Positions 44,369-53,217 of a stretch of 64,000 nucleotides of DNA are shown here, piece after piece (position 1 is the first letter of the stretch; each line of letters begins with the position of its first letter). The notes under the pieces were generated by a model that worked only from the letters and a program-made list of their open reading frames with translations, was not told where the DNA came from and did not search any database. Source of the stretch: Billgrantia montanilacus (GTDB lineage Bacteria; Pseudomonadota; Gammaproteobacteria; Pseudomonadales; Halomonadaceae); the NCBI RefSeq assembly GCF_003336675.1, contig NZ_QPII01000006.1, positions 124,001 through 188,000 of the forward strand, written 5' to 3'. The translations under genes and the position numbers were made by a program.

Positions 44369-45510
44369 GCCGATACCTCCTTGCCGCGGGGAGTGGGCGA
44401 TTCGTCGTCCTCGCCACGGTGTTTCCGGCGCCGGACACGATAGGCCAGCAGCCCAGCCACCCCCTTGGGCAGGAATACCGTCACCAGCACGAACATCGCG
44501 CCCAGGGCGAACAGCCAGGCATCCGGCATCACCCCGGTGAAGACCGTCTTGGCATAGTTGACCAGGATGGCGCCGATCACCGCACCGTAGAGCGTCGCGC
44601 GGCCGCCCAGCGCCACCCAGAGCACGATCTCGATGGAGAAGACCGGCGAGAATTCGCTGGGGTTGATGATGCCCACCTGGGGGACGTAGAGCGCCCCCGC
44701 CAGGCCGGCCAGCATCGCCGAGACCACAAAGACGAACAGCTGGAAACGCTCGACCCGGTAGCCGATGAATCGCGTGCGAGCCTCCGCATCGCGGGTCGCC
44801 ACGCAGACCCGGCCCAGCTTGCTGCTGACGATGGCACGGCACAGGACATAGCCCACGGCCAGGGCCACCCCGGTGGCGATGAACAGCCCCAGCCGGGTGG
44901 CATCGCTGCGCAGGCTGAAGCCGAGGATGTCGCGGAAGTCGGTCAGGCCGTTGTTGCCGCCGAAGCCCATCTCGTTGCGGAAGAAGGCCAGCATCAACGC
45001 GAACGTCAATGCCTGGGTGATGATCGAGAGATAGACCCCCGTCACCCGCGAGCGGAAGGCCAGGAACCCGAACACCAGTGCCAGCAGGCCCGGTGCCAGC
45101 AGCACCATGATGAAGGCGAACCAGGCCATGTCGAAGCCGGTCCAGTACCAGGGCAGGCTGTCCCAGTTGAGGAACACCATGAAGTCCGGGAGTTCGGGGT
45201 GACCGTAGACACCGCGGTCGCCGATCTGACGCATCAGGTACATGCCCATGGCATAGCCGCCCAGGGCGAAGAAGGCGCCGTGCCCCAGGCTCAGTATCCC
45301 GAGGTAGCCCCAGATCAGGTCCACCGCCACCGCCAGCAGCGCATAGCTCAGATACTTGCCCAGCAAGTTAACGGTATAAGCACTGACATGAAGCGGGTGC
45401 CCCTGGGGAACGGCCACATGCAGGATCGTCACCAGGGTCAGCGCGGCGAGCAGCACGCCGAGGAACAGCTGGGTCGATCGCTCGGTAAAGGGTCTTCCAA
45501 GCCAATGCAT
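44365..45510 (-). CDS. urtC: Urea ABC transporter permease UrtC
   Basis: 381 residues, LivM-type permease with about ten membrane segments. LSYALLAVAVDLIWGYLGILSLGHGAFFALGGYAMGMYLM is characteristic; the long periplasmic loop VYGHPELPDFMVFLNWDSLPWYWTGFD is typical for UrtC. Pairs with UrtB to form the channel. Lies 3 bases after urtB and overlaps urtD by 4. Confidence 0.96.
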   Translation of the reverse strand: MHWLGRPFTERSTQLFLGVLLAALTLVTILHVAVPQGHPLHVSAYTVNLLGKYLSYALLAVAVDLIWGYLGILSLGHGAFFALGGYAMGMYLMRQIGDRGVYGHPELPDFMVFLNWDSLPWYWTGFDMAWFAFIMVLLAPGLLALVFGFLAFRSRVTGVYLSIITQALTFALMLAFFRNEMGFGGNNGLTDFRDILGFSLRSDATRLGLFIATGVALAVGYVLCRAIVSSKLGRVCVATRDAEARTRFIGYRVERFQLFVFVVSAMLAGLAGALYVPQVGIINPSEFSPVFSIEIVLWVALGGRATLYGAVIGAILVNYAKTVFTGVMPDAWLFALGAMFVLVTVFLPKGVAGLLAYRVRRRKHRGEDDESPTPRGKEVSA

Positions 45511-45513
45511 GCG

Positions 45514-47187
45514 TTAGCCCTCCGCTGCCCGGCCCTTCTGCGGAAAGAGTCCGCGGGGGCGCTTCTGGATGAAAAGAATGATGAAGACGAGCACGATGAT
45601 CTTGGCCAGCACGGCACCGGCCCAGGGCTCGAGGATCTGGTTGATCACGCCCAGCGACAGTCCCGCCACCAGGGTGCCCCAGAGGTTGCCCACCCCGCCG
45701 AAGACCACGACCATGAAGGAATCGATGATGTAGTTCTGACCCAGGTTGGGGCCCACGTTGGTGAGCTGGGAGAGCGCCACGCCGGCCAGGCCGGCCACCC
45801 CGGAGCCCAGGGCGAAGGTCAGGATGTCGACCCGGGTCGCACGGATGCCCATGGAGCGTGCCATGGCTCGGTTCTGGGTCACGGCACGCACCTCCAGGCC
45901 GAGCCGGGTGCGCCGCATGACCAGCATCAGTCCGGCAAACACCACCAGCGCGAAACCGAGCACAACCATGCGGTTCAGGGTCAGCGACAGGGCGTCGTTG
46001 ATCACCAGTGATCCGCTCATCCACTCGGGGGTGATGACGGTTCTGTTCAATGGAGAGATGCCGGTTCTCACCAGCTGCTGGAGAATCAGGCTGATACCGA
46101 AGGTGGCGAGCAGTGTCTCCAGCGGGCGCCCCTTGAGGAACTGGATCACGCCGCGCTCGATGGCGATGCCCATCAGGGCGGCGACCAGGAAACCGGCGGG
46201 AATCGACAGGATCAGTGCCAACCCCGGCTGGCCCGGCAGCAGCTGCTGCATCGCCCAGGTGGTATAGGCGCCCAGCATAATCAGTTCACCATGGGCCATG
46301 TTGATCACGCCCATCACCCCGAAGGTGATGGCCAGGCCGATGGCGGCGAGCACCAGCACCGATCCCAGGCTCAGGCCGAAGTAGAGGGTCTCCAGGCCGC
46401 GGTTGATGCGCAAGTTCTGCTCGATGCTGTTCAGCGCCGCCTGGGCGGCGTCGGCGACCACTTGGTCATCGCCCATTACCGCACGATTCAATGCCACCCG
46501 CACCCGGGGATGGAGGCTTCCCTTCAGGTCGGCAACGGCATCGATATCCCCCTGCTCCAGGCGATGGATCGCCAGCGCCTGGATCAGCCTGGCACGCGCC
46601 TGGCGGTCCTCCTCCTGCTCGATCACACCGGCCAACGGCTCCGCCAGGTCGGCATCGACCTCGCCGAGCAACCGTTCCGCCGAAGCACGGCGCAGCGCCA
46701 GGTCGGCCGAGTAGAGGTCGACCACGGCGATGGCGCTGCGTAGTTGATTGCGCAGGGCATTGTTGATCCCGATGCGATCCAGCTCGCGGCGGGACATCTG
46801 ACCGAGCGCCTCACCGGACAGCGCATCCTCCACCGGCCATTCGCGGCCACGGTTGTCGAGCACCACCACGAAGCGGCCATCGTCGGCACGCTGCAGGCGA
46901 CCGTCGAGGAGTGCCGAGAGCCAGTCGCGGGCGCGCGGATCGTCACTCTGGACGATGGCGTCGATGGCCTCGCCCTTGGCCGGATAGGAGTCCACATCGA
47001 GCGCTTCGAGCAGCTCGAGGGCCACAGCGTCTTCGGCAGCGTCGGGAGACTGTGCTTGCGCAGCCACGGCCGTGAGACACAGGGAGAGCAGCAGGATCAG
47101 TAGCACCAGGCAGCGAGAAGGTCGACCAGCAACGCTGCCGGCACTCGCCTTGACCGCCACTGGCCAGGGCAACGGGAAAATCCGCAT
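45514..47187 (-). CDS. urtB: Urea ABC transporter permease UrtB
   Basis: 557 residues. A signal peptide and about 230 periplasmic residues (HEAT-like helices, for example LERLLGEVDADLAEPLAGVIEQEEDRQARARLIQALAIHRLEQGDIDA-type sequence) precede a LivH-type permease with GLAITFGVMGVINMAHGELIMLGAYTTWAM and GSGVAGLAGVALSQLTNVGPNLGQNYIIDSFMVVVFGGVGNLWGT. The long N-terminal extension is normal for UrtB. It starts 103 bases after urtA, a gap that could allow higher urtA expression. Confidence 0.95.
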   Translation of the reverse strand: MRIFPLPWPVAVKASAGSVAGRPSRCLVLLILLLSLCLTAVAAQAQSPDAAEDAVALELLEALDVDSYPAKGEAIDAIVQSDDPRARDWLSALLDGRLQRADDGRFVVVLDNRGREWPVEDALSGEALGQMSRRELDRIGINNALRNQLRSAIAVVDLYSADLALRRASAERLLGEVDADLAEPLAGVIEQEEDRQARARLIQALAIHRLEQGDIDAVADLKGSLHPRVRVALNRAVMGDDQVVADAAQAALNSIEQNLRINRGLETLYFGLSLGSVLVLAAIGLAITFGVMGVINMAHGELIMLGAYTTWAMQQLLPGQPGLALILSIPAGFLVAALMGIAIERGVIQFLKGRPLETLLATFGISLILQQLVRTGISPLNRTVITPEWMSGSLVINDALSLTLNRMVVLGFALVVFAGLMLVMRRTRLGLEVRAVTQNRAMARSMGIRATRVDILTFALGSGVAGLAGVALSQLTNVGPNLGQNYIIDSFMVVVFGGVGNLWGTLVAGLSLGVINQILEPWAGAVLAKIIVLVFIILFIQKRPRGLFPQKGRAAEG

Positions 47188-47290
47188 CGGAGCTTTCCTC
47201 TAGATCGAGACAAGATGGCCTCTGGATAGAGACGAGATGGCGTGCGACCTCGCCGCCCGGGTGGGCGACGAGGCGATCGGCTGGCTGGGC

Positions 47291-48685
47291 TTATTCTGCC
47301 AAGGCAGCCTCGGCTTCTTCGGCGGCAGTACTGCCGCCACAGGAGCCCGTGGCGACATTGAAGTTGCCGCAGCGCATCGGTGCACGCCAGTCGGCAATCA
47401 GGTCACGGGAGCCGGGCAGGTAGTCGGACCAGGCGTCGCCGGCCACGGTGGAGGGCGTCTGCCAGACGATGTCGAACTGGCCGTTGTCCTGCACCTCACC
47501 GATCAGCACCGGCTTGGTGATGTGGTGGTTGGGCATCATCGCCGCATAGCCGCCGGTCAGGTTGGGCACGGTGACGCCGATAATCGCATCCTTGATCGCG
47601 TCGACGTCGGTGGTGCCGGCCTTGCGCACCGCCTCGGCCCACATGTTGAAGCCAATGTAGTGGGCCTCCATGGGATCGTTGGTTACCGACTCCTCGTCGC
47701 CGGTGTAGTCGATCCAGGCGTCGATGAAGTCGTAGTTCTCGTCGGTGTCGACGCTCATGAAGTAGTTCCAGGCGGCCAGGTGGCCGACCAGCGGGGCGGT
47801 ATCGATACCGGAGAGTTCCTGCTCGCCGACCGAGAAGGCAACCACGGGAATGTCGGCGGCATCGATGCCCTGGTTGGCCAGCTCACGGTAGAACGGCACG
47901 TTGGCATCGCCGTTGATGGTGGACACCACCGCTGTCTTCTTGCCCTCACTGCCGAAGCGGCGAATCTCGGCGACGATGTTCTGCCAGTCGGAGTGCCCGA
48001 AGGGCGTGTAGTTGATCAGAATGTCGTCATCAGCCACCCCGTGCTCCTCCTTGAGGAAGGCCTCGAGGATACGGTTGGTGGTGCGCGGATAGACATAGTC
48101 GGTGCCGGCCAGCACCCAGCGCTCCACGCCCACCTCGTTCAGCAGGTACTCGACGGCGGGAATGGCCTGCTGGTTGGGCGCCGCTCCGGTGTAGAAGACG
48201 TTCTCGGAGGACTCCTCCCCCTCGTACTGCACCGGATAGAACAGCAGGCCATTGAGCTCTTCGAAGACAGGCAGCACGGCCTTGCGCGAGACCGAGGTCC
48301 AGTTGCCGAAGACCACATCGACGTCATGCTGGGCCAGCAGCTCGCGGGCACGCTCGGCGAACAGCGGCCAGTTGGAAGCCGGGTCGACCACCACCGCCTC
48401 GAGCTGGCGACCCAGCAGGCCACCCTGCTCGTTCTGCTGCTCGATCAGCATTTCCACGGTGTCCTTGAGCGTCGACTCACTGATCGCCATGGTGCCGGAG
48501 AGGGAGTGGAGGATGCCTACCTTGATCGGGTCCTCGGCCAATACCTGGCTGCTGAACCCAAGGCTGGCAGTGGTGACCAGGGCGGCGGCCGCCAGCTGCG
48601 AGGGGCGGAACTTGGTACAGAGCCTGGTACGGAGATTGTTACGGAAATAGGGACGGGGCAGAATCTTGCGTCGGTATGCGTTCAC
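47291..48685 (-). CDS. urtA: Urea ABC transporter substrate-binding protein UrtA
   Basis: 464 residues. Periplasmic binding protein: a long signal region (to about residue 50, LAAAALVTTASLGFSSQVLA) then DPIKVGILHSLSGTMAISESTLKDTVEMLIEQ, FGNWTSVSRKAVLPVFEELNGLLFYPVQYEGEESS, and the Cys pair in the C-terminal APMRCGNFNVATGSCGG. The GTG start has AAGGAG 7 bases before it. First gene of urtABCDE, with a sigma-54-type promoter about 100 bases upstream. Confidence 0.95.
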   Translation of the reverse strand: MNAYRRKILPRPYFRNNLRTRLCTKFRPSQLAAAALVTTASLGFSSQVLAEDPIKVGILHSLSGTMAISESTLKDTVEMLIEQQNEQGGLLGRQLEAVVVDPASNWPLFAERARELLAQHDVDVVFGNWTSVSRKAVLPVFEELNGLLFYPVQYEGEESSENVFYTGAAPNQQAIPAVEYLLNEVGVERWVLAGTDYVYPRTTNRILEAFLKEEHGVADDDILINYTPFGHSDWQNIVAEIRRFGSEGKKTAVVSTINGDANVPFYRELANQGIDAADIPVVAFSVGEQELSGIDTAPLVGHLAAWNYFMSVDTDENYDFIDAWIDYTGDEESVTNDPMEAHYIGFNMWAEAVRKAGTTDVDAIKDAIIGVTVPNLTGGYAAMMPNHHITKPVLIGEVQDNGQFDIVWQTPSTVAGDAWSDYLPGSRDLIADWRAPMRCGNFNVATGSCGGSTAAEEAEAALAE

Positions 48686-48781
48686 TTGTCACTCCTTGCA
48701 CCTTCCTGCAGGAAGGTTTCATTGTGATGGCATCGCAGCGGGGTCGAGGGACCGCCGGTGCGGGTCTCAGCCATCAGCCAT

Positions 48782-48797
48782 TGCAAGGCCTGCGCCA
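48782..48797 (-). promoter_or_regulatory. Sigma-54 (-24/-12) promoter of urtA
   Basis: Minus strand TGGCGCAGGCCTTGCA matches TGGCACG-N4-TTGCA with correct GG/GC spacing and two non-critical differences. It predicts a leader of about 85 bases before urtA. Confidence 0.65.
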
Positions 48798-48941
48798 TCC
48801 TCTTGCATAAACCGATAAAGCAATGAGTTTCAATGAAATGGAGCTACCCCGTTGCGCCAGCGATATGCCTCATGGCACCGCCTTGGTGCAGCAAAAACGC
48901 CATGTCACGCCTCGCACTGCACCGTTGGCGTGCACAGCGAA

Positions 48942-48974
48942 CAAAAAAGGGGCGCCGGTCTGCACCGGCACCCC
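48942..48974 (-). terminator. Terminator after tctA
   Basis: Minus strand GGGGTGCCGGT (48974-48964) pairs with ACCGGCGCCCC (48959-48949; one G-T-type mismatch) across GCAG, followed by six T residues. It lies 25 bases past the tctA stop. Confidence 0.9.
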
Positions 48975-48998
48975 AAGGACGAAACGTTGTGCAATCGA

Positions 48999-50498
48999 TC
49001 AGGCGCGTGCGCTGCGAATCCGAGCCATGCCCTTTTTCACCACCGGCAGTAGCAGCGACAGCGCGGCGATGATCAGCAGCCACATGGAAATCGGCTTGTC
49101 GATGAAGGTCATCCAGTCGCCACCGGAGATCTGCAGGGCACGACGCATGGACTCTTCCATGATGCTTCCCAGGATCAATGCCAGAATCAGGGGAGCCGCC
49201 GGAAACCCGAACAGCCTCATGCCGAGCCCCAGCAGGCCGAAGCCAAGAAGGAACAACAAGTCGATCACGCTGAAGCTCATGCCGTAGACACCGACTAGGC
49301 AGAAGATCAGGATCAGGGCCAGCAGCAGCGGACGCGGCATCTCGAGAATCTTGGCGATATAGGGAATCAGCGGCAGGTTAAGGACCAGCAACATGATATT
49401 GCCGATATACATACTGGCGATAACGCCCCAGAACACGTCGGGACGGTCCACCAGCATGGCCGGCCCTGGGCTGATCCCCATGACCAGCAGGGCTCCCAAC
49501 AAGACCGCCGTGGTACCTGAGCCAGGAACGCCAAGGGTCAACAGCGGGACGAAAGAACCAGTACAGGCGGCATTGTTGGCGGCTTCGGGAGCCGCGACAC
49601 CCTTGATATTGCCCTTGCCGAAGGTATCCCCATCCTTGGCCAGACGCTTCTCCATGCTGTAGCCGAGGAATGAACCGATAGTGGCACCGGCCCCCGGCAA
49701 TACACCGGTGAAGAAACCCAGGACGGAGCTGCGGGCAATAGGCGGCGCAATCTCGCGAACCTCGCTGCGAGTCAGCTTCAGCGAACCGATGGCATTGCGC
49801 GGCTGCTCCTTGCCACCCCCACCGCGCAACAGCATGTAGAAGACTTCGGCCAGGGCAAAGATACCCAGCGCCACCACCAGGAAGTCGATGCCATCCAGCA
49901 GGTGCGCGGAACCGAAGGCAAAGCGCACCGTACCGGTCTGCAGATCGATGCCAATGATAGAGATCATGATCCCTACCACGGCGGCAATCAGCCCCTTGAC
50001 CAGTGATTTGTCGGAGAGCGACACCACTGCCGTCAGGCCCAGCACCATGAGCGCGAAGTACTCTGCCGGGCCGAACGCCACGGCGACCTTCGACAGCATT
50101 GGGGCCACCATCATCAGGAAGACAACGGATATGGTGCCACCCACGAAGGATGCATAAGCCGCGATAGCCAGGGCCTTGCCGGCCATCCCCTGCTTGGCCA
50201 TGGGATAGCCATCAAAAGAGGTCGCCACGGTACCGGCCACGCCGGGGGCGTTGAGCAGGATCGACGAACTCGAGCCACCGAAGATCGCCCCGTAATAGAC
50301 ACCGGCCATCAGGATCAGGCCTGAAGACGGCTCCATGGCGAAGGTGATCGGGATCATCAGCGCCAGGGCACTGATCGGCCCCAGGCCAGGCAGCATACCG
50401 ATGATAGTGCCGGCGAAGACGCCACCGAAGACATAAGCGATGTTAATGGGCTGCAGTGCGATGCCGAAGCCGAACATCAAGTTATTCAAAGCTTCCAT
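48999..50498 (-). CDS. tctA: Tripartite tricarboxylate transporter large permease (TctA family)
   Basis: 499 residues, about 11-12 membrane segments. Family signatures: GTIIGMLPGLGPISALALMIP and the duplicate GFFTGVLPGAGATIGSFLGY, plus YYGAIFGGSSSSILLNAPGVAGTVATSFDGYPMAKQG. Takes up a carboxylate delivered by TctC using an ion gradient. Located 40 bases after tctB. The ATG at 50498 is used; a TTG two codons upstream is unlikely. Confidence 0.94.
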   Translation of the reverse strand: MEALNNLMFGFGIALQPINIAYVFGGVFAGTIIGMLPGLGPISALALMIPITFAMEPSSGLILMAGVYYGAIFGGSSSSILLNAPGVAGTVATSFDGYPMAKQGMAGKALAIAAYASFVGGTISVVFLMMVAPMLSKVAVAFGPAEYFALMVLGLTAVVSLSDKSLVKGLIAAVVGIMISIIGIDLQTGTVRFAFGSAHLLDGIDFLVVALGIFALAEVFYMLLRGGGGKEQPRNAIGSLKLTRSEVREIAPPIARSSVLGFFTGVLPGAGATIGSFLGYSMEKRLAKDGDTFGKGNIKGVAAPEAANNAACTGSFVPLLTLGVPGSGTTAVLLGALLVMGISPGPAMLVDRPDVFWGVIASMYIGNIMLLVLNLPLIPYIAKILEMPRPLLLALILIFCLVGVYGMSFSVIDLLFLLGFGLLGLGMRLFGFPAAPLILALILGSIMEESMRRALQISGGDWMTFIDKPISMWLLIIAALSLLLPVVKKGMARIRSARA

Positions 50499-50538
50499 GA
50501 GCAATATCTCTCTCGCGGGCTGATCGTGTCATACAACA

Positions 50539-51027
50539 TCAGATCGGCAGGATTCCCGTGGGCAGGTAGACGTCCATGATCCGGGTCATGGTCAGATACA
50601 ACGCCAGCACCACCCCGAGCGAGGTCGCCAAATTCACACCGTGTCGACGGTAGCCGTAATACAAACCAAGGCCGAAGGCCAACACAGTGGAGGTCACCAC
50701 GAAACCGATCGGTACCATCAGCAGGGCGTAAGCAATAATCGCCAGCGAGGTGATAACGATCCGCGACCAGGGACGGAACAGTAATGGCTGGTTCAGCGCC
50801 TCAGGGCTCGGTTCTTCGGGAATATCCTGAGCCTTGGGTTTTTCCAGGAACAGACACACGGCAAGCCCAAGCAGGAGAAACCCCAGCACCTTGGGAAAGA
50901 TATCGGAATCGATCGGCCGGGGAAGTGGGAAAGTGGGGATCTGGAAAGCCATTACCAGGTAACCCACCGAGAACAGTGCGACGATCAGCGCAATAATCTG
51001 ATTGGTGTTGAGTCGTGTCATGAGCAT
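50539..51027 (-). CDS. tctB: Tripartite tricarboxylate transporter small permease (TctB family)
   Basis: 162 residues with four membrane helices (IIALIVALFSVGYLVMAF, IFPKVLGFLLLGLAVCLFLE, IVITSLAIIAYALLMVPIGFVVTSTVLAFGLGLYYGY, LATSLGVVLALYLTMTRIM). Sequence conservation of TctB is low, but length, topology and position between tctC and tctA make the call. Two ATGs (51027 and 51021) share the GAGGTGGA site. Confidence 0.9.
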   Translation of the reverse strand: MLMTRLNTNQIIALIVALFSVGYLVMAFQIPTFPLPRPIDSDIFPKVLGFLLLGLAVCLFLEKPKAQDIPEEPSPEALNQPLLFRPWSRIVITSLAIIAYALLMVPIGFVVTSTVLAFGLGLYYGYRRHGVNLATSLGVVLALYLTMTRIMDVYLPTGILPI

Positions 51028-51089
51028 TCCACCTCGTTCTCACGCCAGATGAAGCCTGGCCACGAGCTCGAGTGTTACCTTCGAAAAGA

Positions 51090-51115
51090 TTGAGCCCTGG
51101 GTAAGCAGGGCTCAA
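51090..51115 (-). terminator. Hairpin between tctC and tctB
   Basis: TTGAGCCCTG and CAGGGCTCAA form a perfect 10-bp stem with a 6-base loop; on the minus strand it is followed by TCTTTTC. Position, 33 bases past tctC, suggests partial termination or mRNA 3'-end protection that raises the ratio of binding protein to permease. Confidence 0.7.
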
Positions 51116-51147
51116 GAGAATCACTTAGGGTGAGAATCTGCTGGCGT

Positions 51148-52146
51148 TCAGCGAATCAGCCCGAGCTCGGTCAGCACGCCACTGAACTCTTCCCTTTGGG
51201 CGTCGAGGAAAGCACCAAATTCTTCGCTGGTCTGATAGGCGTCGATCCAGCCCAACTGGTCACGGGCTTCCTGCCAGGCTTCTGTTTCGAGCATCTGTGC
51301 AAAGAGGTCTTCATAATAGGCAACGGCTTCGGCCGGCATGTCGGGCGTTCCCATGACACCGCGCCAGATGTCGAAGGTATAATCGATACCCTGCTCCTGG
51401 TAGGTCGGAACATCGGCCAGGGGGCCACCCATTCGTTCGGGAGAGGAAACTCCCAGTGCTCGAATGTCGCTATCAGGGCCCAGTTGCCCTGCGGCTTCGC
51501 CAGCACCGGTGATCACGGCCTCGACATGACCACCCATGAGGTTAGTCATTGCTTCGCCGCCTCCCGAGAAGGCGATGTAATTCACGCCTGACGCCTCGAG
51601 CCCGGCCGCGGACGCCACACCAGCGATAGCGATGTGATCCATGGAGCCCGGCGCACTACCACCGCCGACACTCATTGAAGGCGTCTCGCGCATGGCGTCG
51701 AACAGATCGTTGAGATCTTGATATTCGGAATCCTGTGGCACCAGTACGATGGAGTAATCGGTGATCAGGCGCGCGATCGGCGTGAAGTCGGTATGGTCAT
51801 ATCGCGAGGTTCCTGCCAGCGGCACCAGAATGATGGGCGGGCTGGTGGCGAACAACTTGTGCGGATTGCCTTTATCGCTGGCGATCTGGGCCCAGGCCAC
51901 AGCGCCACCGCCTCCCGGCACATTGATGGCCGCAAAGTTTTGCTCGGCCAGACCTTCTGACTGGATGACACGGGAGGTGGTACGCACCAGGGTATCCCAG
52001 CCACCGCCCGGGTTGGCCGGCGCGATGAACTCGATGGAACGGCTCGGCGTCCATTCATCGGCGCTGGCAGCGGTAGTGGCACCCGCGACAGCGGCCAGCG
52101 GCAGTGCCAGCAAAGTCAGGCGCTTGAGGGAAAGCTTGGTAGTCAT
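51148..52146 (-). CDS. tctC: Tripartite tricarboxylate transporter substrate-binding protein (TctC/Bug family)
   Basis: 332 residues. A signal peptide (LTLLALPLAAVAGATTAASA) exports it to the periplasm. The Bug fold signature IEFIAPANPGGGWDTLVRTTSRVIQ and NVPGGGGAVAWAQIASDKGNPH follow; NYIAFSGGGEAMTNLMGGHVEAVI is the second hinge motif. The ligand of this member is unknown (citrate or another carboxylate). The ATG at 52146 has GGAG 6 bases upstream. Presumably controlled by the CitA/CitB-type two-component system encoded next to it. Confidence 0.93.
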   Translation of the reverse strand: MTTKLSLKRLTLLALPLAAVAGATTAASADEWTPSRSIEFIAPANPGGGWDTLVRTTSRVIQSEGLAEQNFAAINVPGGGGAVAWAQIASDKGNPHKLFATSPPIILVPLAGTSRYDHTDFTPIARLITDYSIVLVPQDSEYQDLNDLFDAMRETPSMSVGGGSAPGSMDHIAIAGVASAAGLEASGVNYIAFSGGGEAMTNLMGGHVEAVITGAGEAAGQLGPDSDIRALGVSSPERMGGPLADVPTYQEQGIDYTFDIWRGVMGTPDMPAEAVAYYEDLFAQMLETEAWQEARDQLGWIDAYQTSEEFGAFLDAQREEFSGVLTELGLIR

Positions 52147-52343
52147 GGCGTTCTCCGGGTTCGGCATCTTGTTGTGTGATCATTCTGTGATCGTCATGTG
52201 GTCGCCCTGGGGCGCTACCATGTGAACGTTAGAAGAAGCGACACCTTGGCCACAAGCTTCTGAACATAAATGACAAATAGTCCTTTACGCCCATTCTGTC
52301 CATTCTGTTCACGGATGCCTTCGAGTTCTCCTCCCCCCTACTC

Positions 52344-52413
52344 GCTACCCCTCTTCAGCTACCCCTCTTCAGCTAGCATTCTTCAACTCGCTTTCCTCAG
52401 CTAGCCTTCCTCA
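52344..52413 (-). repeat. Decayed 14-bp tandem repeat (five units)
   Basis: Plus-strand units of exactly 14 bases: GCTACCCCTCTTCA twice (52344-52371), GCTAGCATTCTTCA, ACTCGCTTTCCTCA and GCTAGCCTTCCTCA (to 52413). The last unit covers the stop codon and final codons of the response regulator. Confidence 0.9.
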
Positions 52414-53147
52414 CACCATGGCGACGTATCGCCCACCAGGCGGTAGCGACGCTCCGGTCGCCCCACGTCGCCATAGCCCAGCTCGGCGTCCACCACCTGG
52501 ACCGATACCAGAAACTCCAGATAGCGACGGGCCGTCGAACGACTGGCACCCATGGACCGGGCCACCTCCATGGCGGCCAGCGGGGTGGCGGCATGCTCGA
52601 GCGCCGCTACTACGGTGCGTAGCGTCAGGCGATCGATGCCCTTGGGCAGGCTGCGCACAGCGCCTCCCGTCGCCCCCTCAGGACGCAGCCGGGTCAGTAC
52701 CCTGTCCAACTCCTCCTGGCTCATCTCGCTGCGGGCGGTCAGGGCGGCACGCTCACGGCGAAAGCGGGCAAGCATCTGTGCCATGCGCGAAGCCTCGACC
52801 GGCTTGATTAGATAGTCAAAGACACCGCCACGCAGGGCTTCGGCGATGGTTTCCACCTCCCGGGCAGCGGTGATCATCACGATATCCACCCGCAGGTAAT
52901 CCCGCCGCAGCGACCAGAGCAGCTCGAGCCCCTCCACGTCCGGCAGGTAGGCATCGAGCAAGACCAGATGAACCGTGTCGGCCTGCCGGGACATCAACGA
53001 CCGCGCCTCGGCGCCGCTTCTGGCCATGCCCACCACACGGAAGCCTTCACTCTGCTCGATGAAGGCGCGATGGATATCGGCAATGCGAAAGTCGTCCTCG
53101 ACGATCAGGATGCCAAACTCCGACGGCGAATCGCCCGCTTCATGCAT
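52401..53147 (-). CDS. Response regulator of the CitB/DcuR/DctR family
   Basis: 248 residues. Receiver domain 12-130 with acidic pocket EDD (17-19), phosphoacceptor Asp65 in LVLLDAYLPD, Thr in MITAA and Lys in YLIKP. The C-terminal helix-turn-helix (LAAMEVARSMGASRSTARRYLEFLVSVQVVDAELGYGDVGRPERRYRL) is the CitB type, not OmpR type. Lies 70 bases after its sensor and before tctCBA on the same strand, so it likely activates the transporter. The stop codon lies inside a 14-bp tandem repeat. Confidence 0.92.
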   Translation of the reverse strand: MHEAGDSPSEFGILIVEDDFRIADIHRAFIEQSEGFRVVGMARSGAEARSLMSRQADTVHLVLLDAYLPDVEGLELLWSLRRDYLRVDIVMITAAREVETIAEALRGGVFDYLIKPVEASRMAQMLARFRRERAALTARSEMSQEELDRVLTRLRPEGATGGAVRSLPKGIDRLTLRTVVAALEHAATPLAAMEVARSMGASRSTARRYLEFLVSVQVVDAELGYGDVGRPERRYRLVGDTSPWCEEG

Positions 53148-53217
53148 GTCTCGTTACCCCCGCGATGTCTTCTGGCATCGTCTTGTGCTTATGATTGTGC
53201 TTGTGCTGATGAGTGCT

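Noticed and set aside
52344-52413. Short direct repeats as a CRISPR or operator array
   Set aside because: 14-bp units are contiguous without spacers; this is a minisatellite.
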